Assembly (NCBI GenBank): GCA_001797495.1
Contig: MGPS01000006.1
Location: forward strand, 6,057-51,910
Length of the DNA stretch: 45,854 bases
Direction: 5' to 3'
From: Deltaproteobacteria bacterium GWC2_42_11
Lineage (GTDB): Bacteria > Desulfobacterota > GWC2-55-46 > UBA9637 > GWC2-42-11
Shown: positions 37,340 to 45,854 of the stretch, piece after piece
Numbering within the stretch: position 1 is the first letter of the stretch
Layout of the letters: every line of letters starts with the position of its first letter
Program-made: the position numbers and the translations under genes
Notes under the pieces: model-generated
Database searches by the model: none
What the model saw: only the letters and a program-made list of their open reading frames with translations
Told to the model about the DNA's origin: nothing

Positions 37340-38723
37340 TGTAGTCTCTCACCCTGAATCCAACGCCGATTTCATCTTCTGCCAGTCTGCGGCATGCCTC
37401 AATGTCTAAACCCGGCACTGCCACAACTGTAGCAGCCACCTTTGGGATAAACTTCTTTGCCTCTTTTAAAAACCAGAGTATTGCAGGGAATGCCCTGTCG
37501 CCGAATGGAGTTTTGACAAGTTTCTGATAGACTTCTGAATTTGGTGCATTCATGCTGACTGAGATTACATCCACGAACATAAGTTCAGGGAGGACATTCT
37601 TCCCATGTACAAGGTTTGCAATGCCGTCTGTATCTATCCTTATTTTACAGCCCATTTTTTTGAGCAGCAGCCCGACCTCTTTCACAACATTAAGCCTTAT
37701 GAGCGGTTCACCGAAACCGCAGAAGACTATTTCATCATATTTTAATGGTTCGCTTCGCAAGACCTCATTAAGAACCTCCTGAGATGTAGGCTCTTCCCCA
37801 AGTTTCAGATAATGCCCCTTGACAGTATAATCATCAAATTTTGCGCAGAATGTGCAAACATTCGTGCATCGGTTTGTGATGTTCAGGTAAAGGGAATTCC
37901 TTATGGGGTAAATAATCTTTGTTTCCTGTTTATCTTGTATCCTGAATATCTTCTTTGCATTAAGTGTGGTTATTCGTGCAACATCGTTGTATGAAAGTCC
38001 TTTGAGTTCTGCGATTCTCTTTGCAACAAACTCAACAAACGCAGGTTCGTTCCTCTTACCCCTGTGCGGCTCTGGTGCAAGGTAAGGACAATCTGTTTCA
38101 ACAAGCATCATCTCAACAGGAACCTTTTTGACAACTTCATGGATATTTACTGCCTTTGGGAAGGTAACAACACCTGTAAAAGAGAGGTGCATGCCCATAT
38201 CAAGGCATTTTTTTGCCATTTCATAACTTCCTGAAAAGCAGTGAAGCACACCGCCGATATCCCTTACATTCTCTTTCTGCATTATATCGAGGGTATCGTT
38301 CTGTGCTTCCCTGCTGTGGATTATAAGGGGGAGTTTTAATTCCCTTGCAATGTTTATCTGCTTTACAAAGAGATTTTTCTGAATGTCTTTCGGAGAGTGT
38401 TCGTAGTGGTAATCAAGCCCTGTCTCGCCTATTGCTGCAACGTCGCATTTTATGGCGGTTTCCCTGAGGATATTTAGTGAATCCTCTGAAACGTCCTTTG
38501 CATCGTGCGGATGGATACCAAAGGCAGGACGGATAAAATCATATTTGACAGAAAGTCCAACCGCCCTTTCTAAATCATTCTTATCCCGAAGGCAGCCCAC
38601 TGTAATGATATATTCAATGCCTGCCTCTTTTGCCCTTTTGATTACCTCGTCCCTGTCTTTATCATACCTCTCATCATCAAGGTGCGCGTGTGTATCTATT
38701 AAAATGGTTTTTTTATCTGTCAC
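37326..38723 (-). CDS. TatD family hydrolase fused to a radical SAM domain (TatD-linked rSAM type)
   Basis: N-terminal IDTHAHLDDERYDKDRD, GETGLDYHYEHSPK, VETDCPYLAPEPHRGKRNEP (TatD); C-terminal LYLNITNRCTNVCTFCAKF (CxxxCxxC), FCGFGEPLIRL. Confidence 0.9.
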   Translation of the reverse strand: MTDKKTILIDTHAHLDDERYDKDRDEVIKRAKEAGIEYIITVGCLRDKNDLERAVGLSVKYDFIRPAFGIHPHDAKDVSEDSLNILRETAIKCDVAAIGETGLDYHYEHSPKDIQKNLFVKQINIARELKLPLIIHSREAQNDTLDIMQKENVRDIGGVLHCFSGSYEMAKKCLDMGMHLSFTGVVTFPKAVNIHEVVKKVPVEMMLVETDCPYLAPEPHRGKRNEPAFVEFVAKRIAELKGLSYNDVARITTLNAKKIFRIQDKQETKIIYPIRNSLYLNITNRCTNVCTFCAKFDDYTVKGHYLKLGEEPTSQEVLNEVLRSEPLKYDEIVFCGFGEPLIRLNVVKEVGLLLKKMGCKIRIDTDGIANLVHGKNVLPELMFVDVISVSMNAPNSEVYQKLVKTPFGDRAFPAILWFLKEAKKFIPKVAATVVAVPGLDIEACRRLAEDEIGVGFRVRDYNAVG

Positions 38724-39157
38724 TAATTACTCTTACCCTCCATTTCCTCCATCACGTTAAGCGTGACCATATCAATTTCTGTAGCAGTCCATATGCCGTC
38801 AGGCTTTATAAGCCTTTGGCAAATGATTTTATAATGTGTCATCCTTTTATCCTGTGCTGTAACTACAGCCTCTTTCCCATTTTCTGATAAGAGTTTTAAA
38901 TCGTTTATGGTTACATTAACCCCTTCATTTACAAGCGCTGCGTGTGCAGCATCAACTGCATTTTTTCTCCAGACATGATAACCGTTTTCAACAGCCTCCT
39001 GAAGCCTTCTCTCATTATCCATTGAGATAACAGGTTTGAAGACCTTGACTGCACCATTATTTTTTGACCGTGCATTTGCCTCTTCATGCCTTGTGCACGC
39101 AGAAATATAAAAAAGACCTAAAACCAAAAATGCGATGCTTACCCTTGTCCTTTTTAT
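38723..39157 (-). CDS. Putative lipoprotein; start uncertain
   Basis: FIKRTRVSIAFLVLGLFYISAC signal/lipobox-like; ORF track start at 39226 lies inside metG. Confidence 0.6.
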   Translation of the reverse strand: MKRTRVSIAFLVLGLFYISACTRHEEANARSKNNGAVKVFKPVISMDNERRLQEAVENGYHVWRKNAVDAAHAALVNEGVNVTINDLKLLSENGKEAVVTAQDKRMTHYKIICQRLIKPDGIWTATEIDMVTLNVMEEMEGKSN

Positions 39158-40692
39158 AAACCCTCCACCTTTGGGAAGAGTATCTCTCCCCTTGTCAATT
39201 TTATCCCTCCGTGCAGACCGCCCCATTTAACCTCTTCCGAAAAAGTTAAGTTTGAAAAACATTTTTCAATGCCGAGTTGTTTCCATATCTTCTCTGCTGT
39301 CTGCGGCATAAAGGAATGTAATATTATACCAATAACCCTTAATATTTCCAATACATTGTACAGTACCTGTATCAGCCTTTCTCTCTTGCCGGCATCCCTT
39401 GCAAGTGTCCATGGCGCCATTTCATCAACATACTTGTTTGTGCGGGACAATACAGTCCAGACAGATGTAAGTGCCCTGCTGAATGCAAGTTCGTCCATTG
39501 CCGCTTCAAAATTCTTTACAGATTCCTCCAGAACATTCCTTAAAGAATCGTCCTGTGGGTTCCATGTATCAGGTTTTATAATATCTCCGTCAAGATATTT
39601 TACGACCATTGCAGTTGTCCGCGAGAGAAGGTTGCCCAAATCATTTGCGAGATCTCCATTTATCCTATTTATAAGCGCTGTTTTCGAGAAATCGCCGTCA
39701 AGACCAAAAGGCACCTCCCGCAGCAAAAAATATCTGAACTGGTCAACACCATATCTTTCTATTACCTCATTTGGGTCAACTACATTGCCTAAAGATTTAC
39801 TCATCTTCTGCCCGTCGACTGTCCACCACCCGTGTGCAAAGACCTTTTTGGGCAGAGGCAAATCAGCGGATAAAAGAAATGTAGGCCAGTAAACGGTATG
39901 GAACCTCAGAATATCCTTACCTACAAGATGGAGGTCAGCAGGACAGAACTTGTTGAATTTATCCATATCATCAGGATAACCTATTGCTGTGAGGTAATTT
40001 ATAAGCGCATCGAACCAGACATATATCACATGCTTCGGGTCATCCGGGACAGGTATGCCCCATGAAAAAGATGTCCTGCTTATTGATAAGTCTCGCAGCC
40101 CCTCTTTTATAAAATTAACTACCTCGTTCCTTTTTGCATCGGGCTGGATAAAATCAGGGTTAGCCTCGATGTGTCTTAAAAGTGCGTCCTGATACCCTGA
40201 CATCCTGAAAAAGTAACTTATCTCTTTTATCTTCTCTACAGATCTCTTGCAGTCAGGGCATTTCCCTTCGATTAACTGCTTTTCCGGGAAAAAAGACTCG
40301 CATGGTGTGCAGTACCAGTCTTCATATTCACCAAGATAAATATCCCCTTTTGCCTTTATCTTTTCCCATATATAATTTACAGCCTTTTTATGTGTATCTT
40401 CTGTTGTCCTTATAAATGCGTCATTTGATATGTTGAGTTTCTGCCAAAGGTTTTTAAACCTCCCCACCACACTATCTGCAAGTTCTATTGGCTTTAAGCC
40501 CGCTGACCTGGCGCTCTTTTCAACCTTCTGCCCGTGTTCATCAGTGCCAGTCAGGAAATATACATCATAACCTTTCAGCCTCTTATGCCTTGCGATACAA
40601 TCCGCTGCTATAGTTGTATAGGCATGTCCTATATGCGGGACATCGTTTACATAATAAATTGGTGTTGTCACATAGAATGACTTGGCTGGCAT
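39154..40692 (-). CDS. metG: Methionyl-tRNA synthetase
   Basis: YYVNDVPHIGHAYTTIAAD; LTGTDEHGQKV; KMSKSLGNVVDP; Zn-binding CTPCESFF...CPDCKR. Confidence 0.97.
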   Translation of the reverse strand: MPAKSFYVTTPIYYVNDVPHIGHAYTTIAADCIARHKRLKGYDVYFLTGTDEHGQKVEKSARSAGLKPIELADSVVGRFKNLWQKLNISNDAFIRTTEDTHKKAVNYIWEKIKAKGDIYLGEYEDWYCTPCESFFPEKQLIEGKCPDCKRSVEKIKEISYFFRMSGYQDALLRHIEANPDFIQPDAKRNEVVNFIKEGLRDLSISRTSFSWGIPVPDDPKHVIYVWFDALINYLTAIGYPDDMDKFNKFCPADLHLVGKDILRFHTVYWPTFLLSADLPLPKKVFAHGWWTVDGQKMSKSLGNVVDPNEVIERYGVDQFRYFLLREVPFGLDGDFSKTALINRINGDLANDLGNLLSRTTAMVVKYLDGDIIKPDTWNPQDDSLRNVLEESVKNFEAAMDELAFSRALTSVWTVLSRTNKYVDEMAPWTLARDAGKRERLIQVLYNVLEILRVIGIILHSFMPQTAEKIWKQLGIEKCFSNLTFSEEVKWGGLHGGIKLTRGEILFPKVEGL

Positions 40693-40707
40693 CTTATTTA
40701 TTTATCC

Positions 40708-41421
40708 CTATGCTGGCGATGGAAGGTTTCCCGTATAATTATTCTGGTGGCAGCACACATTATGCCGCGGCGGGTTGTCTGCATCGCTGTCTGCCTCGTA
40801 TGAAAGGCAGCACATGAGTCTGCCGCATACCCCTGATATCTTCGCAGGGTTAAGGTTTATATTCTGCTCTTTAGCCATCTTAACAGTTACGGTTTCAAAC
40901 TCTGTAAGGAATGATGAGCAGCAGAGTTCTCTCCCGCACGGACCTATGCCGCCGAGTATTTTCGTTTCATCCCTTACACCGACCTGCCGCATCTCAATTC
41001 GGGTATGAAATTCATTTGCCAGATCTTTTACAAGTTCCCTGAAATCAACCCTGTTTTCTGATATGAAAGAAAATATTGCCTTACTCGTGTCAAACAGGTA
41101 TTCAACCCCAATCAGTTTCATCTCAAGGTTATATTTTTTAACCTTTTCAAGGCATATATTGAAAGCCTCCATTTCCTTTTCTTTATTGAATTCGAGCCGC
41201 TCGATATCGTTTTCATCAGTCCTGCGGATAACCTTTTTAAGCCCTTCTTTGTACGTTGATTCATCTTTATCAACAGGACCGTATGCAACCCAGCCCAGGC
41301 CAAGTCCCCGCTCTGTTTCAACAACAACCATGTCCCCGAACTTCAATTCAAGGTTGTTGGACAGAAAGTCATATACCTTACATGCCTTTTTAAACCTGAC
41401 ACCAACTACACTTATCATCAT
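40708..41421 (-). CDS. ricT: PSP1 C-terminal domain/RicT-like protein
   Basis: VDFRELVKDLANEFHTRIEMRQVGVRDETKILGGIGPCGRELCCSSFL...GRLMCCLSYE; start at GGAGGATATGATG. Confidence 0.93.
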   Translation of the reverse strand: MMISVVGVRFKKACKVYDFLSNNLELKFGDMVVVETERGLGLGWVAYGPVDKDESTYKEGLKKVIRRTDENDIERLEFNKEKEMEAFNICLEKVKKYNLEMKLIGVEYLFDTSKAIFSFISENRVDFRELVKDLANEFHTRIEMRQVGVRDETKILGGIGPCGRELCCSSFLTEFETVTVKMAKEQNINLNPAKISGVCGRLMCCLSYEADSDADNPPRHNVCCHQNNYTGNLPSPA

Positions 41422-41483
41422 ATCCTCCACTGACCGTAAAATAGCGATTAAAAACCTCGCCATTTTACAAACTGGGCTCCTAA

Positions 41484-41524
41484 AGGGACAGGCAACTTTT
41501 TTACAAAAAAAGTAGCCTGTCCCT
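41484..41524. repeat. Long hairpin with one mismatch
   Basis: AGGGACAGGCAACTTTTTT / AAAAAAGTAGCCTGTCCCT. Confidence 0.9.
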
Positions 41525-41607
41525 CTCGGTGAACATACGGCTCGTCTCAAAAATTGTCCGCTGTCTCGTCTGGCAGCCAACTTGCAGGTTTCCCCAAAAA
41601 TCAATGT

Positions 41608-42630
41608 CTATTTTTGGGACTGACTTAACAGTTTCATAAACAGGTTGTCCATAGTAAGTTGTTTATTCGCATACCGCGGCGGTGCAATATCTTTTTGCGC
41701 CTCTATAATTGCGGTAAAGCCAGTGAAGACCTTCTCGAATGAAAAAACCTGTGCATGTTTTTTTATAAAAGGGAGCATATCAAGGTTTATTACCATATCC
41801 CCCATGCCTTTTAAGTACAGGGCTATATCCCTGTACCATATTTTCAGGAATTCAAGGGCATCTCCAATATCTTCTTCCTTTGAAACCTCTTCTGCAAATC
41901 TGAGTATATCATCCCCATTTTTAATAGACAACCTTTCAAATCTTTCTATGAGTTGTTTTCTGCCATTTAGCGTCCATTCCCTGTCCATCCCGAGCGCTGT
42001 TCCGATACTCCCGCTGCTCAGTGAAGCAATGATATCAGCATCTCCACTGCTGATGTTCAGCCTGTCAGATATATATTGTGAAATAATGTCCTTCCTTACA
42101 GGTCTGAAGTTTATCCTGCGGCACCTGGAAAGGACAGTAGGGATAAGGCTTGTATAATGCGCGCTTATTAGTATTATAACAGAATTAAGGGGAGGTTCTT
42201 CAAGTGTTTTTAAAAGTTTATTCTGCGCAAATCTGTTCATCTTGTCAGCGCCATCAATTATAGAGACCTTTTTGTTCCCCTTATCAGAACTGTATCCGAG
42301 TCTTTGCTGGATATAGGTTATATCCTCTTCCCTTATTGTGCCGCTGACATGGTCAACTGCACCGCCTTTATATTCAGGTTCCTTGGGTTCAATCAGAAAG
42401 ACATCAACAAATAATGAGTTGTCTATTGCAAGACAATCCGGACATTCATCGCAGAAATCACCGCTTAATCTGTTGCAGTTAAGAGCCTTTGCAAATGCGA
42501 CGGCAGTCGTCCTCTTGCCAACACCTGACGGCCCTGCGAAAATAAAAGCATGAGGAACCCTATTGTTCAGGATACCCCTCTTTAATACCTCTATTTCCCT
42601 TTCATGGCCGATTATGTCTGCAAATGGCAT
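41608..42630 (-). CDS. holB: DNA polymerase III subunit delta'
   Basis: NNRVPHAFIFAGPSGVGKRTTAVAFAKALNC; CDECPDC; IDGADKMNRFAQNKLLKTLEEPP; SRCRRINF. Confidence 0.93.
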   Translation of the reverse strand: MPFADIIGHEREIEVLKRGILNNRVPHAFIFAGPSGVGKRTTAVAFAKALNCNRLSGDFCDECPDCLAIDNSLFVDVFLIEPKEPEYKGGAVDHVSGTIREEDITYIQQRLGYSSDKGNKKVSIIDGADKMNRFAQNKLLKTLEEPPLNSVIILISAHYTSLIPTVLSRCRRINFRPVRKDIISQYISDRLNISSGDADIIASLSSGSIGTALGMDREWTLNGRKQLIERFERLSIKNGDDILRFAEEVSKEEDIGDALEFLKIWYRDIALYLKGMGDMVINLDMLPFIKKHAQVFSFEKVFTGFTAIIEAQKDIAPPRYANKQLTMDNLFMKLLSQSQK

Positions 42631-42640
42631 AAGAGAAGTT

Positions 42641-43291
42641 TTATCCTTTAGCAGTTTCTAATTTCTTTGCAACTATTCCGCATATCTCCCTGTGGATACT
42701 GTCTATATCCCTGTCCCCGTCTACGACCTTTATCCTTTCTGGTTCTTTTTCAGCCATCTTTAAATAACCTTCTCTTACCTGCTTATGGAACTCAATCCCC
42801 TCTCTTTCAAACCTGTCTTCTCTTTCCGTTGTCTTAATGTTGTTTATCCTTGCCCATGCCCTTTTGAGACCAACCTCGGGTTTCAGGTCAATAGCGAATG
42901 TCAGATCAGGTGTTATACCCTGTGAAGCAAGGCTGTTTATCCTGTGTACAGATTCAAGGTCAAGCCCCTTGCCATAACCCTGATATGCAGTAGTAGAATC
43001 GATGTATCTGTCGCATATTACTATCCTTCCGTGCTCAAGGGCGGGCTTAATAATCTCTTTAACTATCTGTGCCCTGCATGCCTCGTACAGGAATATCTCT
43101 GTCCATGAGGTAATATTTTCTGAATTGCTGTTTAATAATATCTGTCTTATCTTTTCACCTAGTTCTGTGCCGCCGGGTTCTCTTGTTGTAATCACCTTAT
43201 AGCCCTTTGCTTCAAGATACCCCTTCAGTAACACGACCTGTGTTGTCTTCCCGCACCCCTCAATCCCTTCAAATGTGATAAAAATACCCAT
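42641..43291 (-). CDS. tmk: Thymidylate kinase
   Basis: MGIFITFEGIEGCGKTTQ; TREPGGTELGEKIR; CDRYIDSTTAYQGYG. Confidence 0.96.
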   Translation of the reverse strand: MGIFITFEGIEGCGKTTQVVLLKGYLEAKGYKVITTREPGGTELGEKIRQILLNSNSENITSWTEIFLYEACRAQIVKEIIKPALEHGRIVICDRYIDSTTAYQGYGKGLDLESVHRINSLASQGITPDLTFAIDLKPEVGLKRAWARINNIKTTEREDRFEREGIEFHKQVREGYLKMAEKEPERIKVVDGDRDIDSIHREICGIVAKKLETAKG

Positions 43292-43370
43292 AGTTGCCCC
43301 TTATACACTTTTTTAAAATGCTACAGGAAATAGGTCGTCAAGGCAAGGGATTTTAAAACTGTTCAACTGA

Positions 43371-43400
43371 TTGACAATAATATTATTCCTATGCTAGATT
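43371..43400 (+). promoter_or_regulatory. Candidate sigma70-like promoter upstream of trkH
   Basis: TTGACA (43371-43376), 18 bp, TAGATT (43395-43400). Confidence 0.4.
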
Positions 43401-43424
43401 ATCCAAATCTTTAAAGGCTTTTCT

Positions 43425-44768
43425 ATGAAGTTCAACCTTTCCCCATCGCAGATAATAGCACTTGGGTTTCTTGGCATAATATTGTTCGGCACAGTCATAC
43501 TCCTGCTGCCCGTATCATCTGCCGCAAAAAGCGGCATATCCATAGTAGATGCAATATTTACCTCCACATCAGCAGTCTGCGTTACAGGGCTCGTCGTACT
43601 TGATACACCGAATGATCTTTCTCTATTTGGTCAGGCAGCAGTCCTTTTCCTTATCCAACTGGGAGGGCTCGGCTATATGACATCTGCCACCATACTTTCA
43701 ATAGTCGTGGGCAAGAAGGTAGGGTTGAAGGAGAGACTGGTATTACAGGAGGCTTTGAATGTTTTAAGTGTTGAGGGGCTTATAAGGTTTACAAAAGGGG
43801 TTTTGAAGGTTACAATATTATTTGAATCCATAGGTGCGGTCATTCTCTCAATCAGGTTTGCCGCTGATATGGAACCAGGCAGGGCAGTATATTTCGGGAT
43901 ATTCCATGCAGTATCTGCCTTTAACAATGCAGGTTTTTCCCTCTTTTCCAACAATCTGATTGATTACAGGGGCGACATTGTTGTAAATATTGTCATTACC
44001 ACCCTTATCATAACCGGTGGCATCGGTTTTCTGGTCATAAGTGATATTTATAAGTATATGCAGAGGAGCGTCCTGAGGGTCTCCACGCATACAAAGATGG
44101 CAATCCTGTTTACAGTAGTCCTTATAGTATCGGGGACAATATTTATTCTCTCATTTGAATACTTTAATCCGAACACCCTCTATCCTGAGTCCATGAAGAC
44201 TAAACTGCTGACAGCATACTTCCAGTCAGTGACATCCCGCACAGCAGGTTTTAATACACTTGATATCAGTATGATGCAGAGTTCCACCCTGCTCTTATTT
44301 ATAATGCTTATGTTCATAGGCGCCTCGCCCGGCGGCACAGGTGGAGGGATAAAGACAACGACCTTTGGCATAATGATGGTGGCACTCTGGTCATCTGTCA
44401 GGGGCAATACAGATGTAGTTGTTTTTGAAAGGAGGCTCTCTCATGAAGCAGTGGCAAGGGCATATCTGATAGCAGCAATGGGCGTTATTGTTATTACAGT
44501 GGCAACACTCCTGCTGCTTGTTGAGGAAAAGGCAAATTACCTGCATACACTGTTTGAGGCAGCCTCTGCATTTGGCACTGTAGGACTTTCTGTCGGAGAC
44601 AGCGGGGTCAGGAGTCTCTCGGCGCTCTTCAGCGACATGGGGAAACTTACTATAGCCTTTACAATGTATATCGGAAGGATTGGACCGCTTACAATGGGTA
44701 TGGCAGTTGTAAAAAGGGCAGGAGCAGTAAATGTCAGATACCCTGAGGGGAAGGTTCTTATAGGTTAA
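43425..44768 (+). CDS. trkH: TrkH/KtrB family potassium uptake protein
   Basis: STSAVCVTGLVVLDT; AVSAFNNAGFSL; SVTSRTAGFNTLD; GASPGGTGGGIKTTT. Confidence 0.95.
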   Translation: MKFNLSPSQIIALGFLGIILFGTVILLLPVSSAAKSGISIVDAIFTSTSAVCVTGLVVLDTPNDLSLFGQAAVLFLIQLGGLGYMTSATILSIVVGKKVGLKERLVLQEALNVLSVEGLIRFTKGVLKVTILFESIGAVILSIRFAADMEPGRAVYFGIFHAVSAFNNAGFSLFSNNLIDYRGDIVVNIVITTLIITGGIGFLVISDIYKYMQRSVLRVSTHTKMAILFTVVLIVSGTIFILSFEYFNPNTLYPESMKTKLLTAYFQSVTSRTAGFNTLDISMMQSSTLLLFIMLMFIGASPGGTGGGIKTTTFGIMMVALWSSVRGNTDVVVFERRLSHEAVARAYLIAAMGVIVITVATLLLLVEEKANYLHTLFEAASAFGTVGLSVGDSGVRSLSALFSDMGKLTIAFTMYIGRIGPLTMGMAVVKRAGAVNVRYPEGKVLIG

Positions 44769-44782
44769 AACAGGAGGTGGTT

Positions 44783-45469
44783 ATGAGAAAGTTTGCAGTC
44801 ATAGGGCTCGGCAGGTTCGGTTACGGTGTTGCAAAGACACTTACAGAAAAGGGCTGTGAAGTCCTTGCAATAGACAGTGATGAGGAAAAGGTAAAGGATG
44901 TGAGCAATTTTGTGACACATGCTGTACAACTGGATGCAACAGATGAAGATGCACTACACCATGTCGGCATCCAGTATGTTGATGTCGCTGTTGTGAGTAT
45001 AGGCGAGAATATAGAGGCAAGTATACTGATAGTAATGACACTTAAGGAGATGGGGGTAAAGGAGGTTGTTGCAAAGGCTGTAACACCTATACATGGTAAG
45101 GTTCTGAGGAACATCGGTGTCAGCAAGGTTGTCTTTCCGGAAAGGGATATGGCTATAAAGATTGCCAACAGTCTCGCTGTACCCAATATACTTGAACAAA
45201 TAGAACTATCCTCTGAATACAGCATTATAGAAACAACAGTGCCTGAAAATATTGCCGGCAGGACTTTAATAGAGAGCGGAATAAGGGATAGATTTGGTGT
45301 AAATGTCATTGCCGTAAAGAAAAGGGTCCCTACGATAACAGAATCAGGCGAGCCTGATTTCGTTGAAGAATGGAATGTGTCGCCGATGCCTGAGGATAGG
45401 CTTGAAGAAGGGGATGTCCTTGTGCTGTTGGGTCCGAACGAAGGTTTGAATAAGTTAAAAAAGGGGTAA
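44783..45469 (+). CDS. ktrA: TrkA/KtrA family potassium channel regulatory protein (RCK)
   Basis: FAVIGLGRFGYGVAKTLTEKGCEVLAIDSDE RCK-N; TrkA-C-like C-terminus; GGAGG RBS before ATG 44783. Confidence 0.94.
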   Translation: MRKFAVIGLGRFGYGVAKTLTEKGCEVLAIDSDEEKVKDVSNFVTHAVQLDATDEDALHHVGIQYVDVAVVSIGENIEASILIVMTLKEMGVKEVVAKAVTPIHGKVLRNIGVSKVVFPERDMAIKIANSLAVPNILEQIELSSEYSIIETTVPENIAGRTLIESGIRDRFGVNVIAVKKRVPTITESGEPDFVEEWNVSPMPEDRLEEGDVLVLLGPNEGLNKLKKG

Positions 45470-45472
45470 TCT

Positions 45473-45775
45473 ATGGTTAAGAAGGAAGAGAACGACTTTA
45501 ATCAGAAGCAGGCTGACAGGAAGGCAAAGGTAAAAGACCTTATAGAGATGGGGGAGTTTTATTTTATAAACCAGAAATGGGATAATGCCATTGAGGTTCT
45601 GGGCAAGGCGCAGAAGATGGAGCCGAACAACCCTGATGTGTATTATAACCTTGGCATTGTTTACGAGATGAAGAACTATCTGGAAGAGGCAAAGCATATG
45701 TTTGAAAAGGCGCTCAAGATAAAACCCGACCATGAGTGTTCAAAAAAACATCTCAATAAACTCGTCGGCACATAG
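45473..45775 (+). CDS. TPR repeat protein
   Basis: NAIEVLGKAQKMEPNNPDVYYNLGIVYEMKNYLEEAKHMFEKALKIKPDH. Confidence 0.85.
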   Translation: MVKKEENDFNQKQADRKAKVKDLIEMGEFYFINQKWDNAIEVLGKAQKMEPNNPDVYYNLGIVYEMKNYLEEAKHMFEKALKIKPDHECSKKHLNKLVGT

Positions 45776-45789
45776 TAAAACCAAACCCA

Positions 45790-45829
45790 CGTGAGCCTTT
45801 GGCTCACCACGTTAAGCGGGACTCACAAA
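45790..45829. repeat. Hairpin-containing repeat, related to the region upstream of copy B
   Basis: ACGTGAGCC-TTT-GGCTCACCACGT hairpin, then CACAAAGGGGGAT shared with 29046-29058. Confidence 0.6.
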
Positions 45830-45834
45830 GGGGG

Positions 45835-45854
45835 ATGAAGTATTTATGGCTGGC
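45835..45854 (+). CDS. Possible start of a downstream gene, truncated by window end
   Basis: GGGGG followed by ATGAAGTATTTATGGCTGGC (MKYLWL...). Confidence 0.3.

Noticed and set aside
38754-38766. CACGTTAAGCGTG palindrome resembling part of the 45790 repeat
   Set aside because: Lies in the coding 3' end of the lipoprotein gene; a shared 10-mer is weak evidence.
41484-41524. Rho-independent terminator
   Set aside because: The T/A tracts are at the stem apex, not following a GC-rich stem, so the geometry does not fit.
1-45854. tRNA, rRNA, retron, DGR, toxin-antitoxin or phage-defence loci
   Set aside because: No cloverleaf/CCA, rRNA, reverse transcriptase or typical effector signatures were seen while reading; not verified computationally.

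Overview
This window is a mostly housekeeping bacterial chromosome segment, probably from an uncultured Gram-negative lineage of the Desulfobacterota/Nitrospirota type (lineage is inferred, not tested). It holds a complete dcw cell-division/murein cluster (mraZ-rsmH-ftsL-ftsI-murE-murF-mraY-murD-ftsW-murG-murC-murB-ddl-ftsQ-ftsA-ftsZ). Flanking genes include ubiB (3' end), ribF, aroE, a lytic transglycosylase, pgsA, an EF-G-like factor, coaX, two TIGR03960-like radical SAM genes, proA, an E-type sdhA/sdhB/sdhE set, rng, a TatD-radical SAM fusion, metG, ricT, holB, tmk and trkH/ktrA. The unusual content lies between and inside these genes. (1) About 15 loci carry short degenerate arrays with a strict 7-nt period (one has an 8-nt period). 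Each locus has its own unit sequence. At many loci the unit switches to its reverse-complement sense without breaking phase, and arrays sit at gene borders or in frame inside murE, murG (twice), ddl, murB, a lytic transglycosylase signal peptide and a radical SAM linker. (2) A second palindromic repeat (CCTGTCCCTGCA-GTATTAAGCAGGGA) is inserted in frame in FtsI, FtsQ, MurF and a radical SAM protein. (3) A MITE-like palindromic element occurs in two copies whose arms differ by compensatory changes. (4) An internally deleted IS200/IS605-like remnant lies between sdhA and sdhB. (5) One radical SAM gene has no ATG/GTG/TTG available for its conserved N-terminus. No CRISPR array, tRNA, rRNA, defence island or biosynthetic cluster was recognised.
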